64,000 bases of DNA. It comes from Corynebacterium ciconiae DSM 44920 (lineage in GTDB: Bacteria; Actinomycetota; Actinomycetes; Mycobacteriales; Mycobacteriaceae). The notes beneath the pieces were generated by a model. That model was not told the origin of the DNA. It did no database searches and saw only the letters and a list, made by a program, of their open reading frames with translations. A program made the translations under genes and the position numbers. The stretch covers positions 1,426,001 through 1,490,000 of the forward strand of contig NZ_CP047189.1 of NCBI RefSeq assembly GCF_030440575.1, in the 5' to 3' direction. Below are positions 12,713 through 22,192 of the stretch, piece by piece; the first letter of the stretch is position 1; each line of letters begins with the position of its first letter.

Positions 12713-13200
12713 GCGTGACCTTCCTGCACCTCTCCGAGGTGATCGCCGCCCGAGGCCGCATCATTGGCCGCGATAACAGTATCCGCTTCTGTCTGCCCGG
12801 CCACCCGATGGTGTTTCACGCCTACCTCCGCCCGCCAGGGATCATGTTCATCAGCGCCCGCGAAGCACTGCGTCCCAGCTACAGCGCCGAGCAGCGCCGA
12901 GACGCCGTTCTTGCGGCCAACGCCTACCATCAAGAGGGCCATCACGCGAAGCTGGGTATAGGCCCCACCACCCGCGGCGAGGAGCTTACCGCCATTGCTA
13001 CCGCCGCCATCTTTCTTGTCGACTCCCTCGATTCATCCGGCCTCGAACGCCATGTGCTGCGCTGCTGTTTCGATGTAGCCGATGCCCTGCACTGGCTGAG
13101 CCAGACCCTAGCTACCCCCAGCACCGTAGAGGCCCCGCCATCCGAGTGGATGCCGCCGGTACTCAACGGCCCGTGGACCGAACCCGATTCCGAGGAGTAA
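12709..13200 (+). CDS. YbjN-like protein
   Basis: 163 residues. TFLHLSEVIAARGRIIGRD, IRFCLPGHPMVFHAYL, RPSYSAEQRRDAVLAANAYHQE and a helix VLRCCFDVADALHWLSQTL suggest a fourth, more diverged YbjN paralogue. The ATG start overlaps the stop of the previous gene (ATGA), and a longer upstream reading in this frame is rejected for that reason. Last gene of the plus-strand group; a strong hairpin follows at 13217-13258. Function unknown. Confidence 0.65.
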   Translation: MSVTFLHLSEVIAARGRIIGRDNSIRFCLPGHPMVFHAYLRPPGIMFISAREALRPSYSAEQRRDAVLAANAYHQEGHHAKLGIGPTTRGEELTAIATAAIFLVDSLDSSGLERHVLRCCFDVADALHWLSQTLATPSTVEAPPSEWMPPVLNGPWTEPDSEE

Positions 13201-13216
13201 ACCCCCGAGACAGCAT

Positions 13217-13261
13217 CACACCGCCGACGGCGCTGCTTAAGGCCCGTGCGGCGGTGTGTTT
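13217..13261. terminator. Bidirectional terminator between ybjN group and nusB
   Basis: CACACCGCC (13217-13225) pairs with GGCGGTGTG (13250-13258), with an inner ACGG/CCGT stem, and TTTCT follows on the plus strand. It sits between convergent genes, so it may serve both. Confidence 0.65.
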
Positions 13262-13287
13262 CTACGCCTAGTTGAGATGGAAAGAAG

Positions 13288-14010
13288 CTACTGTGGCTGC
13301 TCCTCCTCAGCAGAGCTGTCCTCGGTGGCAGCCGCGGTGTCATCCGCATCGAGTGCAGCGCTCAAGGTGTGCGCATCCACCTGCTCGCTTTCCTCCACAG
13401 CTGCTACCCCGTGTTCTTCCTCCCACGAGTCAGCCACATCCTCAGGATTAACGGGCACAGGTCCTTCGAGCTCAGCGTTGTCACGCTCGATCTCTTCTGC
13501 GGAGGACGGCCCCTCATAGGTCTCCTCGTCTGTGGTCTCCTCGGCTGCGGGCTCGAGCTCCTCGGCTTTGATGGCATCGAGGTTCGTTGCCACCGCGTCC
13601 AACACCGCGTGGATATAGGGCGAGGCCTGAGGCGTGGAATATTCACTTCCCAGCTCCACGCCTTCCACCACTGCGGTGCCGCGCGGCACGTCAGGATTGT
13701 AGAGCAGCTCCCACCCGGAAACACGCAAGATGGCCCGATCCACTGCCGGCAGGCGATCCAGCTCCCACTCGGCGGCAAGGTAGCGTTCGATGATCTCATC
13801 GATGCGGTCGAGCTCTACTGCGACACCGCTGACGATCTCGCGAGTATAAGGCTTGATCGGGGCCACGCCCGAGTCGCGGTCACGCGACAGCGTCGAACGC
13901 TCCTCCACCAGAGCCACTGGGTCACGATCGCGGGCCTCGGCCTCGAAGAGGATGTCAACGGCGCGACGACGCGCCTTGTAGCGAGTTCCCCGCCGCTTGA
14001 AGTCAGTCAC
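13288..14010 (-). CDS. nusB: Transcription antitermination factor NusB with acidic C-terminal extension
   Basis: 240 residues. The NusB fold occupies about residues 5-145: [60 protein letters not shown] (in parts), and [15 protein letters not shown]. It acts with NusE at rRNA boxA sites. The remaining about 95 residues are highly acidic and low-complexity ([14 protein letters not shown], then SSAEEEQPQ at the end); they have no counterpart in short NusB proteins such as the mycobacterial one. GTG start at 14010 with GAGGCGACT just before. efp lies 92 bp upstream, and the pair probably shares a transcript. Confidence 0.93.
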   Translation of the reverse strand: MTDFKRRGTRYKARRRAVDILFEAEARDRDPVALVEERSTLSRDRDSGVAPIKPYTREIVSGVAVELDRIDEIIERYLAAEWELDRLPAVDRAILRVSGWELLYNPDVPRGTAVVEGVELGSEYSTPQASPYIHAVLDAVATNLDAIKAEELEPAAEETTDEETYEGPSSAEEIERDNAELEGPVPVNPEDVADSWEEEHGVAAVEESEQVDAHTLSAALDADDTAAATEDSSAEEEQPQ

Positions 14011-14102
14011 AGTCGCCTCAAAAACTTCCTGATAGTGAAAACACGGCACACGCCCCGCGGTGAATCCCCGCGAGACGTGCTAGCCGAAGAGTATATGGGT
14101 GA

Positions 14103-14666
14103 TTAGTTGTTCACGCGGGAGAGGTACTCGCCGGTGCGGGTGTCCACCTTCACCACATTGCCGGTCTCGAGGAACAGCGGCACCTGGATCTCAGCACCGG
14201 TCTCGAGGGTAGCGGGCTTGGTGCCGCCGGTGGAACGATCGCCCTGCAGGCCCGGATCGGTGTGCTCAACCTTGAGCTCCACAGCAACCGGCAGATCAGC
14301 GAAGAGGGCCTCACCCTCGTGGAAGGACACCTGCACGGGCATGTTTTCCAGCAGGAAGCGGGCGGAGTCACCGATCAGGTGCGGCTCGAGCTCAACCTGC
14401 TCGAAGGTCTTATCATCCATGAACACGTAGGCAGAGCCGTCGTTGTACAGGTAGGTCATGTCGCGGCGGTCCACCAGCGCGGTCTCCACCTTCACACCGG
14501 CGTTGAAGGTCTTATCCACGGTCTTGCCGGAGACGACATCCTTCAGCTTGGTGCGCACGAATGCGGGGCCCTTGCCCGGCTTAACGTGCTGGAACTCGAT
14601 AATCTGCTGCAGCTTGTTATCGATCTTCAGCACAAGACCATTCTTGAAATCGGCGGTAGTTGCCAC
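14103..14666 (-). CDS. efp: Elongation factor P
   Basis: 187-residue translation factor that relieves ribosome stalling at polyproline. The N-terminal KOW-like domain carries the loop [12 protein letters not shown], with the lysine of PGKGPA at the position modified in some bacteria. Two OB domains follow ([39 protein letters not shown]). The GTG start at 14666 is preceded by AAGGAGCTAAACAC and gives the standard N-terminus ATTADFKNG. It sits between pepQ and nusB, the normal actinobacterial order. Confidence 0.96.
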   Translation of the reverse strand: MATTADFKNGLVLKIDNKLQQIIEFQHVKPGKGPAFVRTKLKDVVSGKTVDKTFNAGVKVETALVDRRDMTYLYNDGSAYVFMDDKTFEQVELEPHLIGDSARFLLENMPVQVSFHEGEALFADLPVAVELKVEHTDPGLQGDRSTGGTKPATLETGAEIQVPLFLETGNVVKVDTRTGEYLSRVNN

Positions 14667-14792
14667 GTGTTTAGCTCCTTCGGGGCCCGCGCCCAACGAC
14701 CGCGGCTAAGACGAAGAACCAAGATGTCCTCCGCACCCGCCGCGCGGCGCGAGCACTCAACAATATGAAAGCGTGTACTTGACCAAACCAGA

Positions 14793-15884
14793 CTACACCA
14801 CGGTGAGCTGCTTGCTCACCTTGGTAATAATCTCAGGCTCGCCATCGGTGATGATGAGGGTATCTTCGATGCGCACCCCACCCTTGCCGGGAACATAAAT
14901 ACCAGGCTCGATAGTGAGAGTCATGTCCTTGGCCAGCACCTCCGTGCGGCCCTGGGCGGCGGCCGGTGCCTCGTGCACATCTAAGCCCACGCCGTGGCCG
15001 GTGGAGTGCACGAAGTATTCACCATAACCGGCGTCCTCGATCACTTCGCGGCAGGCGCGGTCAATATCGGCGAGCTTAGCGCCGGGCCGAGAGGCCTCTA
15101 CCCCGGCAAGCTGGGCCTTGAGCACGATCTCGTAGATCTCGCGGGCGAAGTCGGTGCACTCGCCGATCATGATCGTCCGGGTCATATCCGAATTGAATCC
15201 ACGGTCGTGGGCGCCGAAATCGAAGGTGACGATATCGCCAACTTCGAGCACTCTATCGCCGGCGCTGTGATGGGGCTTGGCAGAGTTCGGGCCAGAGGCG
15301 ACGATAGTGTCAAAAGACACCCGCTCCGAGCCGAGCATACGCATGCGGTATTCCAGGTCGGCGGCAATCTGGCGCTCGGTACGGCCCGCGGCAACCTCGC
15401 CGGCTGCCAACATGTCCACATAGGCCTGGGAGGCCAGCGCGGCCACCTCGCGTAGCCGCTGCTTTTCTACATCGTCCTTTTTCAGCCGCAGCTCTTCGAT
15501 AATGCCGCTGACCGGAACCAGGGTGACATCCTCGGGACAGGCCTTCTCGAGCGCCTGCAGCTGAGAGACGGTGATGTAGTCCGCCTCATAGCCCACGCGG
15601 CGATGCCCTTCTACCCGCTTGAGTAGACCAGTAGCGCAACGACGTTCCAGCACCGCCTCGATATCCGGAACCTCTTCCGCGATTTGGGTGGTGTAGCGGC
15701 CGTCGGTGGCGATGCGGGCGGTGAGGTCCTTATTCACTAACAGCGCCGCGTTGGATCCGGAGAAACCGGAGAGATAGCGCACGTGAGTGAGGTGGGTGAC
15801 CAGCATGACGTCAATGCGCTGGCTATTTAACTGGGCGGACAGTGCACGGCGGCGGGTGAGGAAACGGGTATCGCTCAAAGACAT
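14793..15884 (-). CDS. pepQ: M24-family Xaa-Pro aminopeptidase/dipeptidase
   Basis: 363-residue metallopeptidase that removes residues next to proline. The N-terminal creatinase-like domain spans residues 1-130. The pita-bread catalytic domain holds the metal ligands: Asp in VTFDFGAHDRGFNSDMTRT, His in STGHGVGLDVHEAP, Glu in LTIEPGIYVPG and Glu in GVRIEDTLII. Cytoplasmic, with no signal peptide. It lies upstream of efp and downstream of aroQ on the same strand. The exact symbol is by analogy (pepQ/pepP-like); the family is certain. Confidence 0.9.
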   Translation of the reverse strand: MSLSDTRFLTRRRALSAQLNSQRIDVMLVTHLTHVRYLSGFSGSNAALLVNKDLTARIATDGRYTTQIAEEVPDIEAVLERRCATGLLKRVEGHRRVGYEADYITVSQLQALEKACPEDVTLVPVSGIIEELRLKKDDVEKQRLREVAALASQAYVDMLAAGEVAAGRTERQIAADLEYRMRMLGSERVSFDTIVASGPNSAKPHHSAGDRVLEVGDIVTFDFGAHDRGFNSDMTRTIMIGECTDFAREIYEIVLKAQLAGVEASRPGAKLADIDRACREVIEDAGYGEYFVHSTGHGVGLDVHEAPAAAQGRTEVLAKDMTLTIEPGIYVPGKGGVRIEDTLIITDGEPEIITKVSKQLTVV

Positions 15885-15937
15885 CTATGTAAGGCCCCTC
15901 TCGGCGTAGTCAGTTATGGTCTCGATCTAGCTCAACT

Positions 15938-16375
15938 CTAGGTGATGCACTCGGCCAAAAACTCCAGAGCGAGCTCGTAGCCTTTCACTCCCAGCCCAGC
16001 TATTACGCCTAGGGCGATGGGGCTGAGATAGGAGTGTTGGCGGAAAGGCTCGCGGGCGTGCACATTCGAAATATGAACCTCCACGAAGCCTCGGCCATCA
16101 GCGATCTCGGCAAGAGCATCACGAAGCGCCACCGAGGTATGGGTGAACCCGCCGGGGTTAATGATGACCGCTGCCCCACGATCGGCGGCGTCATGCACCC
16201 ACTCGATCAGCTCACCCTCGTGATTAGATTGGCGGCACTCAACCGCAAGGCCCAGCTCGTGGGCGCGGGTGATGATCCGCTGCTCGACGTCGACAAGCGT
16301 GGTGGTGCCATACACTTCAGGTTGGCGTTTGCCCAGACGGTTGAGGTTCGGCCCGTTAAGTACTAGGACGTCCAT
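15938..16375 (-). CDS. aroQ: 3-dehydroquinate dehydratase, type II
   Basis: 145 residues. Third step of the shikimate pathway. Type II signature at the N-terminus, [21 protein letters not shown], with the catalytic Tyr in VYG and the loop Arg. [18 protein letters not shown] and [17 protein letters not shown] carry the substrate-binding Asn and catalytic His, and [18 protein letters not shown] ends the site. The ATG start overlaps the end of aroB by 13 bp, so the aro genes are coupled. Confidence 0.97.
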   Translation of the reverse strand: MDVLVLNGPNLNRLGKRQPEVYGTTTLVDVEQRIITRAHELGLAVECRQSNHEGELIEWVHDAADRGAAVIINPGGFTHTSVALRDALAEIADGRGFVEVHISNVHAREPFRQHSYLSPIALGVIAGLGVKGYELALEFLAECIT

Positions 16376-17445
16376 GCCACCACCTGCTCATAGGCGCCGC
16401 GAAGCTGCTCGTCGGTGGTGTCGTCGAGCCGGGTGGTCTGAGCCACCCCAGTGAGCCCGACGAAGCGGATGCTGCCGCCGCGGTTCTTTTTATCCTTGCG
16501 CATGCCCGCGAGCAGTTGATCAAAGCTGGCGCCGTTGTAGCCAGTGGGCAGCCCCACGCTGGAGATGATCGCGCGGTGGCGCTCGACCTCCGCTTCGGCA
16601 AGCTCGCCGCGGATGTGACTCAGCGCAGCCACAAACATCATGCCCACAGCTACCGCGTTGCCGTGGCGCCAACGGAAGTTCTCGTTCAGCTCCACAGCAT
16701 GGCCGAAAGTGTGGCCATAGTTGAGGATCTCGCGCAGGTTGGATTCCTTCAGATCAGCAGCCACCACTGCGGCTTTCACCGCCACAGAGCGGGCGATAAG
16801 CTCAGGCAGATGGCCATTCGGGTCCAAGCAGGCGGCTGGGTCTGATTCGTAGAGATCCAGAATCTTCGGGTCACGAATAAAGCCGGTTTTGATGATCTCC
16901 GCCGAACCGGCGATGATCTCCTCCCGCGGCAGACTCTCGAGACAGTCAAGATCAATGAACACCCCAAAAGGCTCGTGGAAAGCGCCCACAAGGTTCTTCC
17001 CCGCCGCGGTATTGATTCCGGTTTTGCCGCCGACGGCTGCGTCGACCATCGCCAGTAGCGTCGTGGGGCAATGAATCACCTTGATACCGCGCATCCACGA
17101 GGCGGCGATAAAACCAGCGGCATCGGTGCAGGCGCCGCCGCCAACAGAGACCACCACGTCGCGGCGGGAGAATTCGAGCCGACCCAGCTCGTCCCACATG
17201 CGGCCGGCCTCGGCAAGGGTTTTTCCGGCTTCGGCATCGGCTAGCTCCAGCTGATGCACCTCGATACCGGTGGCGCTGAGGGCGGCGTCGATACGCGCCG
17301 CAATGGCGTGTACGGGCTGCTGGTGAATGATCGCCACCTTGCGAGCATCTGCGGCGCTACGTACTAGCTCGGTGAGCGCAACGGCAATGCCGTGGTCGAT
17401 AACAACCTCATAGGGCGAGGCGCCGTTGACAGGAATGGAACGCAT
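16363..17445 (-). CDS. aroB: 3-dehydroquinate synthase
   Basis: 360 residues. Converts DAHP to 3-dehydroquinate using NAD and a metal ion. NAD-binding and active-site motifs are [22 protein letters not shown] near residue 100, [21 protein letters not shown] near 125, the metal Glu in [10 protein letters not shown], and the His ligands in [12 protein letters not shown] and the following [15 protein letters not shown] start 22 bp after aroK. Part of the minus-strand aroC-aroK-aroB-aroQ operon. Confidence 0.97.
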   Translation of the reverse strand: MRSIPVNGASPYEVVIDHGIAVALTELVRSAADARKVAIIHQQPVHAIAARIDAALSATGIEVHQLELADAEAGKTLAEAGRMWDELGRLEFSRRDVVVSVGGGACTDAAGFIAASWMRGIKVIHCPTTLLAMVDAAVGGKTGINTAAGKNLVGAFHEPFGVFIDLDCLESLPREEIIAGSAEIIKTGFIRDPKILDLYESDPAACLDPNGHLPELIARSVAVKAAVVAADLKESNLREILNYGHTFGHAVELNENFRWRHGNAVAVGMMFVAALSHIRGELAEAEVERHRAIISSVGLPTGYNGASFDQLLAGMRKDKKNRGGSIRFVGLTGVAQTTRLDDTTDEQLRGAYEQVVAWTS

Positions 17446-17467
17446 GATTGTCCTTTGCAGCTAGTGG

Positions 17468-17998
17468 CTAGACGCTGGGCTCGGGTTCGCAGACGGTCTC
17501 GAGATAGGCGAGCACATCTGCCACCACCCGCTGGGGGCTGCGCTCATCTGAGCGGATCCGGAAGGTGGCCACATCCTTGTAGTAGCCGAGGCGCTCATCG
17601 TAGAGCTGCTGGTAGCGCTCGCGGAGATCGCCTGCTTGGAGGATCGGGCGGGAGGAATCCTGGCTGGTGCGGCGAACGCCTTCGTCTACGGAGACATCGA
17701 TCCACACCACCGAGTGGTTATCGAGCGCGGCACGCACCGAGTCGGTGACCACTGCCCCGCCGCCGAGCGAAACGATGGCGTCTTGATCCAGCGCCTCGGC
17801 GATCACCTCGGCTTCAAGAGCACGGAACTGTTGCTCGCCGAGCCGGGAAAAGACCTCCCCGCAGGACTGACCCTCGCGCTCGGCGATCATCTGGTCAGTA
17901 TCCACAAGGGGGATGTTCAGCGCCCTAGACAAGCGGCGGCCGATGGTGGATTTCCCCGCCCCAGGCAGGCCAACGAGAACAACTCGAGGGGTTCCCAT
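17468..17998 (-). CDS. aroK: Shikimate kinase
   Basis: 176 residues. Phosphorylates shikimate with ATP. Walker A GLPGAGKSTIGRRLS at residues 9-23, shikimate-binding DTDQMIAEREG (DxD-like), VSLGGGAVVTD (GGG motif), and the lid region VDEGVRRTSQDSSRPIL. Short, as normal for the family. It lies 6 bp after aroC and 22 bp before aroB, inside the aro operon. Confidence 0.96.
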   Translation of the reverse strand: MGTPRVVLVGLPGAGKSTIGRRLSRALNIPLVDTDQMIAEREGQSCGEVFSRLGEQQFRALEAEVIAEALDQDAIVSLGGGAVVTDSVRAALDNHSVVWIDVSVDEGVRRTSQDSSRPILQAGDLRERYQQLYDERLGYYKDVATFRIRSDERSPQRVVADVLAYLETVCEPEPSV

Positions 17999-18004
17999 GT
18001 GTTT

Positions 18005-19207
18005 CTAGAACTCCAATCGCTTAGCAACGCTTTCGGTATAAGTATCGACATTTCGCTTGGTCTCAGCAAGCGAGTCGCCGCCGAATTTTGCCAGCACAGC
18101 ACGGGCAAGAACCAGAGCGACCATGGCCTCGGCCACCACCCCTGCGGCCGGAACAGCACACACATCTGAGCGCTGGTGAATGGCGGTGGCAGCATCGCCA
18201 GAGGCCATATCCACCGTCTGCAGGGCGCGCGGCACCGTGGAGATCGGCTTCATCGCAGCGCGCACGATCAGCGGCTGGCCATTAGTCATACCGCCCTCCA
18301 GGCCACCGGCCCGGTTAGAGAGGCGATCGACCCCGTCCTCGCTGCGCACCATCTCATCATGGGCGCGCGACCCTGGGCGCACAGCCTCGAGGAAACCATC
18401 GCCGATCTCGACACCCTTGATGGCCTGAATACCCATGATGGCTGCGGCCAGCTGCGCATCGAGGCGGTCCTCGCCGGAGATATAGGAACCCAAACCAATG
18501 GGCAGGCCGTTGACCACCACTTCCACGACCCCGCCAAGCGTATCGCCGGATTTTTTCGCCTGATCGATGCAGGCGATCATGGACTTCTCGGAAGCCTTAT
18601 CGGCAGCGCGCACTGGGGAGGCATCGATCTCATCTAGCTGCTCGAAGCTGGGGGTGGGACCCTGATAAGGATCGGATTCACCGATCGAGATCACGTGGGA
18701 GAACACCTCCACGCCGATGGTTTCCCGCAGGAAGTTACGGGCCAGCACCCCCAAGGCCACCCGGGCTGCGGTTTCTCGCGCAGAGGCGCGCTCTAGCACC
18801 GGGCGGGCCTCGTCGAAGCCGTATTTGATCATGCCGGCGAAATCAGCGTGGCCAGGCCGCGGACGGGTGAGCTTGGCGCCCCGCCCGGAGGACAAGGCCT
18901 TCTGTACCTCGGGATCGCTTTCATCCAAGGGCGCGGCGGACATGATGGTGGTCCACTTGGGCCATTCGGTGTTGCCGATCATGATGGCGATCGGCGCGCC
19001 CAGGGTCTGCCCGTGGCGCACCCCGGTGAGCAGCGAGAGCTCATCGGCTTCGAACTTCATGCGTGCACCGCGGCCATAGCCGAGGCGACGGCGAGCGAGA
19101 TGCGCCGAGATCTCCTCCACTGTGATCGGCACACCCGCAGGTAGGTGTTCCATGGTGGCGATTAGGGCTTGACCGTGGGATTCCCCAGCTGTAGTCCATC
19201 GAAGCAT
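18005..19207 (-). CDS. aroC: Chorismate synthase
   Basis: 400 residues. FMN-dependent last step of the shikimate pathway, EPSP to chorismate. Signature segments: [20 protein letters not shown] at the start, [37 protein letters not shown] with [15 protein letters not shown], and [20 protein letters not shown] near the C-terminus. ATG start at 19207. It leads the aro operon; the gap upstream to the A24 gene is 71 bp. Confidence 0.97.
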   Translation of the reverse strand: MLRWTTAGESHGQALIATMEHLPAGVPITVEEISAHLARRRLGYGRGARMKFEADELSLLTGVRHGQTLGAPIAIMIGNTEWPKWTTIMSAAPLDESDPEVQKALSSGRGAKLTRPRPGHADFAGMIKYGFDEARPVLERASARETAARVALGVLARNFLRETIGVEVFSHVISIGESDPYQGPTPSFEQLDEIDASPVRAADKASEKSMIACIDQAKKSGDTLGGVVEVVVNGLPIGLGSYISGEDRLDAQLAAAIMGIQAIKGVEIGDGFLEAVRPGSRAHDEMVRSEDGVDRLSNRAGGLEGGMTNGQPLIVRAAMKPISTVPRALQTVDMASGDAATAIHQRSDVCAVPAAGVVAEAMVALVLARAVLAKFGGDSLAETKRNVDTYTESVAKRLEF

Positions 19208-19278
19208 GCCCCATATTCTTGCACGTCGAGTGCGGGTACATGCACATCTACCCCCGTTTAATTTCCCCGCCTTAATGC

Positions 19279-19743
19279 TCAGGCACCAAGCGCCACAACT
19301 ACGAGCGTGGCCGCCACCATGCCCGGCCCGTGCGGCACACGTCCGCGGGGCGTGGGGGACGGCGTGTTGCTGAGGTGGTTCAAGGTGGCGTCGATAAGCG
19401 TGAGAAGTGCCGCCCCTGCGATCACCCAGGGCAGCACAAGTGCACCCTGAGCTGCAGCGATAATGCCGAGAGAGGCGGCGAGTTTAACGTCTCCCCCGCC
19501 GATGCCCCACCGACGCCACCATGCGAGGCCATAGCATCCGGCCCACAGCGCCCCACCCCACCACGCACTGGGATACAGCACCAGTGCCAAGATCAATGCA
19601 GTGCCAGTCAGTGCATTGGGCAGACGAGCGTGGATGCGATCCCACCCGGCCACGACGATGAGCAGCACACACAGTGCGCTCATACCGAGATAAGTGATGC
19701 CGCCATGTGCCGCGACAATAATGTCCCCCACAATCTCCCCCAA
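19279..19743 (-). CDS. A24-family prepilin-peptidase-like membrane protein
   Basis: 154 residues, mostly hydrophobic with about four membrane segments. The two catalytic aspartates expected of type IV prepilin peptidases are visible: [11 protein letters not shown] near residue 33, and the GxGD-type [11 protein letters not shown] near 80. It lacks the N-terminal methyltransferase/zinc domain of full-length PilD. It sits between aroE and aroC, a position also seen in other corynebacteria, and no pilin or secretion genes are in the window. The start is uncertain: this uses TTG at 19743; GTG at 19731 or ATG at 19686 are alternatives. The coding sequence contains one copy of the dispersed motif. 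Confidence 0.75.
   Translation of the reverse strand: MGEIVGDIIVAAHGGITYLGMSALCVLLIVVAGWDRIHARLPNALTGTALILALVLYPSAWWGGALWAGCYGLAWWRRWGIGGGDVKLAASLGIIAAAQGALVLPWVIAGAALLTLIDATLNHLSNTPSPTPRGRVPHGPGMVAATLVVVALGA
19384..19399 (-). repeat. Dispersed motif copy 2, inside the A24 gene
   Basis: GGTGGCGTCGATAAGC on the plus strand, so minus orientation, with exact core at 19388-19399. In the A24 frame it encodes LIDAT. Confidence 0.65.
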
Positions 19744-19787
19744 GATCTGTGTCTGTATCCACCCCTCACGGAGAAGGGGCTAAACAT

Positions 19788-20636
19788 TTAGCGGGCGCAG
19801 GCGATCTCCGTGGCCGGCACTCCCGTTGCTTCTGCTAGCGCGGCCACCATCGACTCCCGTGGGGCGGCCACGCCGGTGAATTGCTCGAATTGGCTAAACG
19901 CCTGGTGGGCAAGCATGCTCAGCCCACCCACACACGCCATGCCCCTTTCGCGGGCGAGCGCAACGAGCGGGGTGGGCCAGGGATCATAGATCACATCAAA
20001 CACTGGGGCTTGGGCTATGAGTTCCTCCGCACCCGCCACCACCGCGGCGGGCACCGTGGAGATCACCACGGCGCTGCGGCGACAGACCTCGGCGATGTCT
20101 CCGGTGTGCTCCCAAGACAGCCACCGCACGGGTGCGGCGCTTAGCTCTTGCAGCTGCTCGGATTTATCGCTGCGGTTGATCACGGTGATCTCCGCGGCCC
20201 CAAGCTCGCCTGCGGCATAGACAGCTGGGCGGGCTGTGCCGCCACCACCGATGATCACCACCGGCTGATCGGCGATGTCTACCCCCAGCACTCCGAGCCC
20301 GCCGTGGATTCCTTCCACGTCGGTGTTATCTGCCCGCCAGCCGGACTCGGTACGCACCAATGTGTTGGCCGAGCCGATGGCACGTGCCCGCGGGCTGAGC
20401 TCTGCCGCATGGGCAGCGGCTTCGAACTTGCAGGGCATTGTCACCGACAACCCAGCCATGTCGGGGTTCTGAGCGGCCTCAGCCATCAGCGCTGGAAGCT
20501 GCTCGGCGGTGGCCTCGCGGCGGCCATAGCTCCACTGGCTCAACCCAGCGGCCAGATAACCGGCGTTGTGCAACACCGGAGAGAGCGAATGATCAATCGG
20601 GGATCCAACAACTGCTGCATAAGGCATGTGTGCCAT
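19788..20636 (-). CDS. aroE: Shikimate dehydrogenase
   Basis: 282 residues. NADP-dependent reduction of 3-dehydroshikimate. The N-terminal substrate domain has VVGSPIDHSLSPVLHNAGY, then LSVTMPCKFEAA, where the catalytic Lys of the usual VTxPxK pattern is present. ADNTDVEGIHGGL gives the N-T-D motif, VVIIGGGGTARPAVYAA the Rossmann loop, and GLSMLAHQAFSQFEQFTG the C-terminal substrate contacts. The frame runs far upstream through repeat-rich DNA, but ATG at 20636 with AGGGGAGACA before it gives the correct length. Confidence 0.95.
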   Translation of the reverse strand: MAHMPYAAVVGSPIDHSLSPVLHNAGYLAAGLSQWSYGRREATAEQLPALMAEAAQNPDMAGLSVTMPCKFEAAAHAAELSPRARAIGSANTLVRTESGWRADNTDVEGIHGGLGVLGVDIADQPVVIIGGGGTARPAVYAAGELGAAEITVINRSDKSEQLQELSAAPVRWLSWEHTGDIAEVCRRSAVVISTVPAAVVAGAEELIAQAPVFDVIYDPWPTPLVALARERGMACVGGLSMLAHQAFSQFEQFTGVAAPRESMVAALAEATGVPATEIACAR

Positions 20637-20684
20637 TGTCTCCCCTAGCCCACACGGTGTCCACACAACTCCCGCGCGCGGGGG

Positions 20685-20754
20685 CGCTAGGCGCAGGAGC
20701 CGTGAGGCGCAGCGCGCTAGCAGCAGGCCCGTGAGGCGCAGCGCGCTAGCAGCA
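20685..20754. repeat. 25-bp tandem direct repeat between mltG and aroE
   Basis: The 25-base unit beginning CGTGAGGCGCAGCGCGCTAG occurs twice without mismatch (20701-20725 and 20730-20754), with a period of 29 bp. A partial third unit (GCGCTAGGCGCAGGAGC) precedes it. A 12-bp palindrome CCCGCGCGCGGG lies at 20671-20682. The repeat is upstream of aroE and downstream of mltG. Confidence 0.75.
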
Positions 20755-20828
20755 ACGACGCCATGCCGCGCTCCCAAATGCATCGGCGCACCGCCCATAC
20801 TCCAAGACACAGCACTATTGACGCACAG

Positions 20829-20859
20829 CACCCGCCCCCGAAGCTTTCGGGAGCGGGTG
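20829..20859 (-). terminator. Terminator-like hairpin after mltG
   Basis: CACCCGC-C-CCCGAA, loop GCT, TTCGGG-A-GCGGGTG: 13 paired bases with one mismatch, 60-90 nt after the mltG stop. No U-tract follows on the minus strand, so termination strength is uncertain. Confidence 0.5.
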
Positions 20860-20919
20860 TGCATCAAGGCCACAACTCGAGCGTCAAGGCCGCAGCCGCA
20901 GCGGCGGTCGACCGTGTCG

Positions 20920-22164
20920 CTAGGGCGCCTCCGGCGCGGGCGGCGCTTCCGGTGCCGGGGGTTCGGCCGGCTCCGGGGCCTCACGGCCGCTGTCGAGCAC
21001 GCCGTTGTCGATTGCGCGCTGGGTGTCGGCCTGGTGCTGCTCGAAGTTGTCGTTGAACACGGTGGTGCCGTCCTTGTCCACGGTGACGAAGAACAGCCAA
21101 TTACCCTCGGCCGGGTTTTCCATGGCCCGCAGCGCCTCCTCGGAGGGCGCAGCGATCGGGGTTTCCGGCAGGCCTTCCTTGGCGTAGGTGTTCCACGGGG
21201 TCACGCGGGCGCGATCCTCATCGGTGGTGGCCACCTCCACCTCGGGCAGGCCGTAGTTCACGGTCGAGTCGAACTCAAGGCGCATCGGCTCATGGAGACG
21301 GTTGAGGATCACTCGGGCCACCTTGTCGAAGTCGCCAGCCGGGGCCTCGCGCTCCACCAGCGACGCAGCGGTGAGTAGCTCGTAGGGGCTCAGGCCAATG
21401 GCTTGGGCGCGGGCGACAATGTCGGTGTCGTTGTACATCTTGGTCGAGCGGCTCACCAGATCCTTAAGCACCGCGGTGGCATCGGCCTTGGGGTCGATCA
21501 CATAGGTACCGGGGGCGATCAGCCCCTCGAGGCGCTTAGGATCCTCGCCGCGGGCGCGCACCGGCTCAATGGCCCAGGAGGGCACTCCCAGCTCTTCCAG
21601 GTTGGCGGTGGCGGCAGCCTTTTCCAGATCGGGAAGCTTGATGCAGTCGCCGGCCTGGTCCTCGCAGCTGATGCGGGAGATTTCAGAGAGAATACCCAGG
21701 CGGGTATCGCCTCCCACAACGCGCACATCCATGAGGGTCTGCCCGCCGGGCACCTGCAGTGCCTCGGCCTTATTGGCCGGGTCCACCAACGCCGCCACGG
21801 CGGCTTCGGCACTCATCTGCCCCTGCAGGCGATAGAAGCCGGGCTGGATATTAGCGGCGTCGGGGTTAGCGCCTGCCGCCTTTTGGAAAGCACCATTGGA
21901 TTTCACAATGCCGCGATCGACCAGCTCCACTCCGAGTTCGGAGACGGTCTCGCCCTCGTTGATCTGCACCAGCTCGATCTCGCCGTTGCCGTCACCGGCA
22001 TAGTCGGCCAAGCTCGGTGGATTGGCGCGCATCACAGCGATGTAGATGATAGAGCCGATGATGAGCAGCAGAGAGGCGACCAAAATGGCCACACCGCGCT
22101 GGCGCCTTTTGACATACACCGGTTCCATGCGCCGACCACGCTGGGCTTGAGGACGTTGAGCCAT
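20920..22164 (-). CDS. mltG: Endolytic murein transglycosylase MltG
   Basis: 414 residues. A membrane-anchored lytic transglycosylase thought to end glycan strands. One N-terminal transmembrane helix (GVAILVASLLLIIGSIIYIAVM, in parts) follows a basic cytosolic start. The YceG domain shows LEGLIAPGTYVID, the catalytic Glu in TAASLVEREAP, STVNYGLPE and WNTYAKEGLPETPIAAPS. The C-terminus is a Pro/Ala/Glu repeat (PPAPEAPPAPEAP). ATG 22164 is preferred; an upstream GTG at 22200 would overlap ruvX by 8 bp and is possible. It lies between ruvX and aroE. Confidence 0.93.
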   Translation of the reverse strand: MAQRPQAQRGRRMEPVYVKRRQRGVAILVASLLLIIGSIIYIAVMRANPPSLADYAGDGNGEIELVQINEGETVSELGVELVDRGIVKSNGAFQKAAGANPDAANIQPGFYRLQGQMSAEAAVAALVDPANKAEALQVPGGQTLMDVRVVGGDTRLGILSEISRISCEDQAGDCIKLPDLEKAAATANLEELGVPSWAIEPVRARGEDPKRLEGLIAPGTYVIDPKADATAVLKDLVSRSTKMYNDTDIVARAQAIGLSPYELLTAASLVEREAPAGDFDKVARVILNRLHEPMRLEFDSTVNYGLPEVEVATTDEDRARVTPWNTYAKEGLPETPIAAPSEEALRAMENPAEGNWLFFVTVDKDGTTVFNDNFEQHQADTQRAIDNGVLDSGREAPEPAEPPAPEAPPAPEAP

Positions 22165-22192
22165 AACTTGTTTGTGCCTCTCACATTCTTCA

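Noticed and set aside
20637..20984. N-terminal extension of aroE
   Set aside because: It runs through a tandem repeat and gives an Arg-rich sequence; the ATG at 20636 has a ribosome-binding site and gives normal length.
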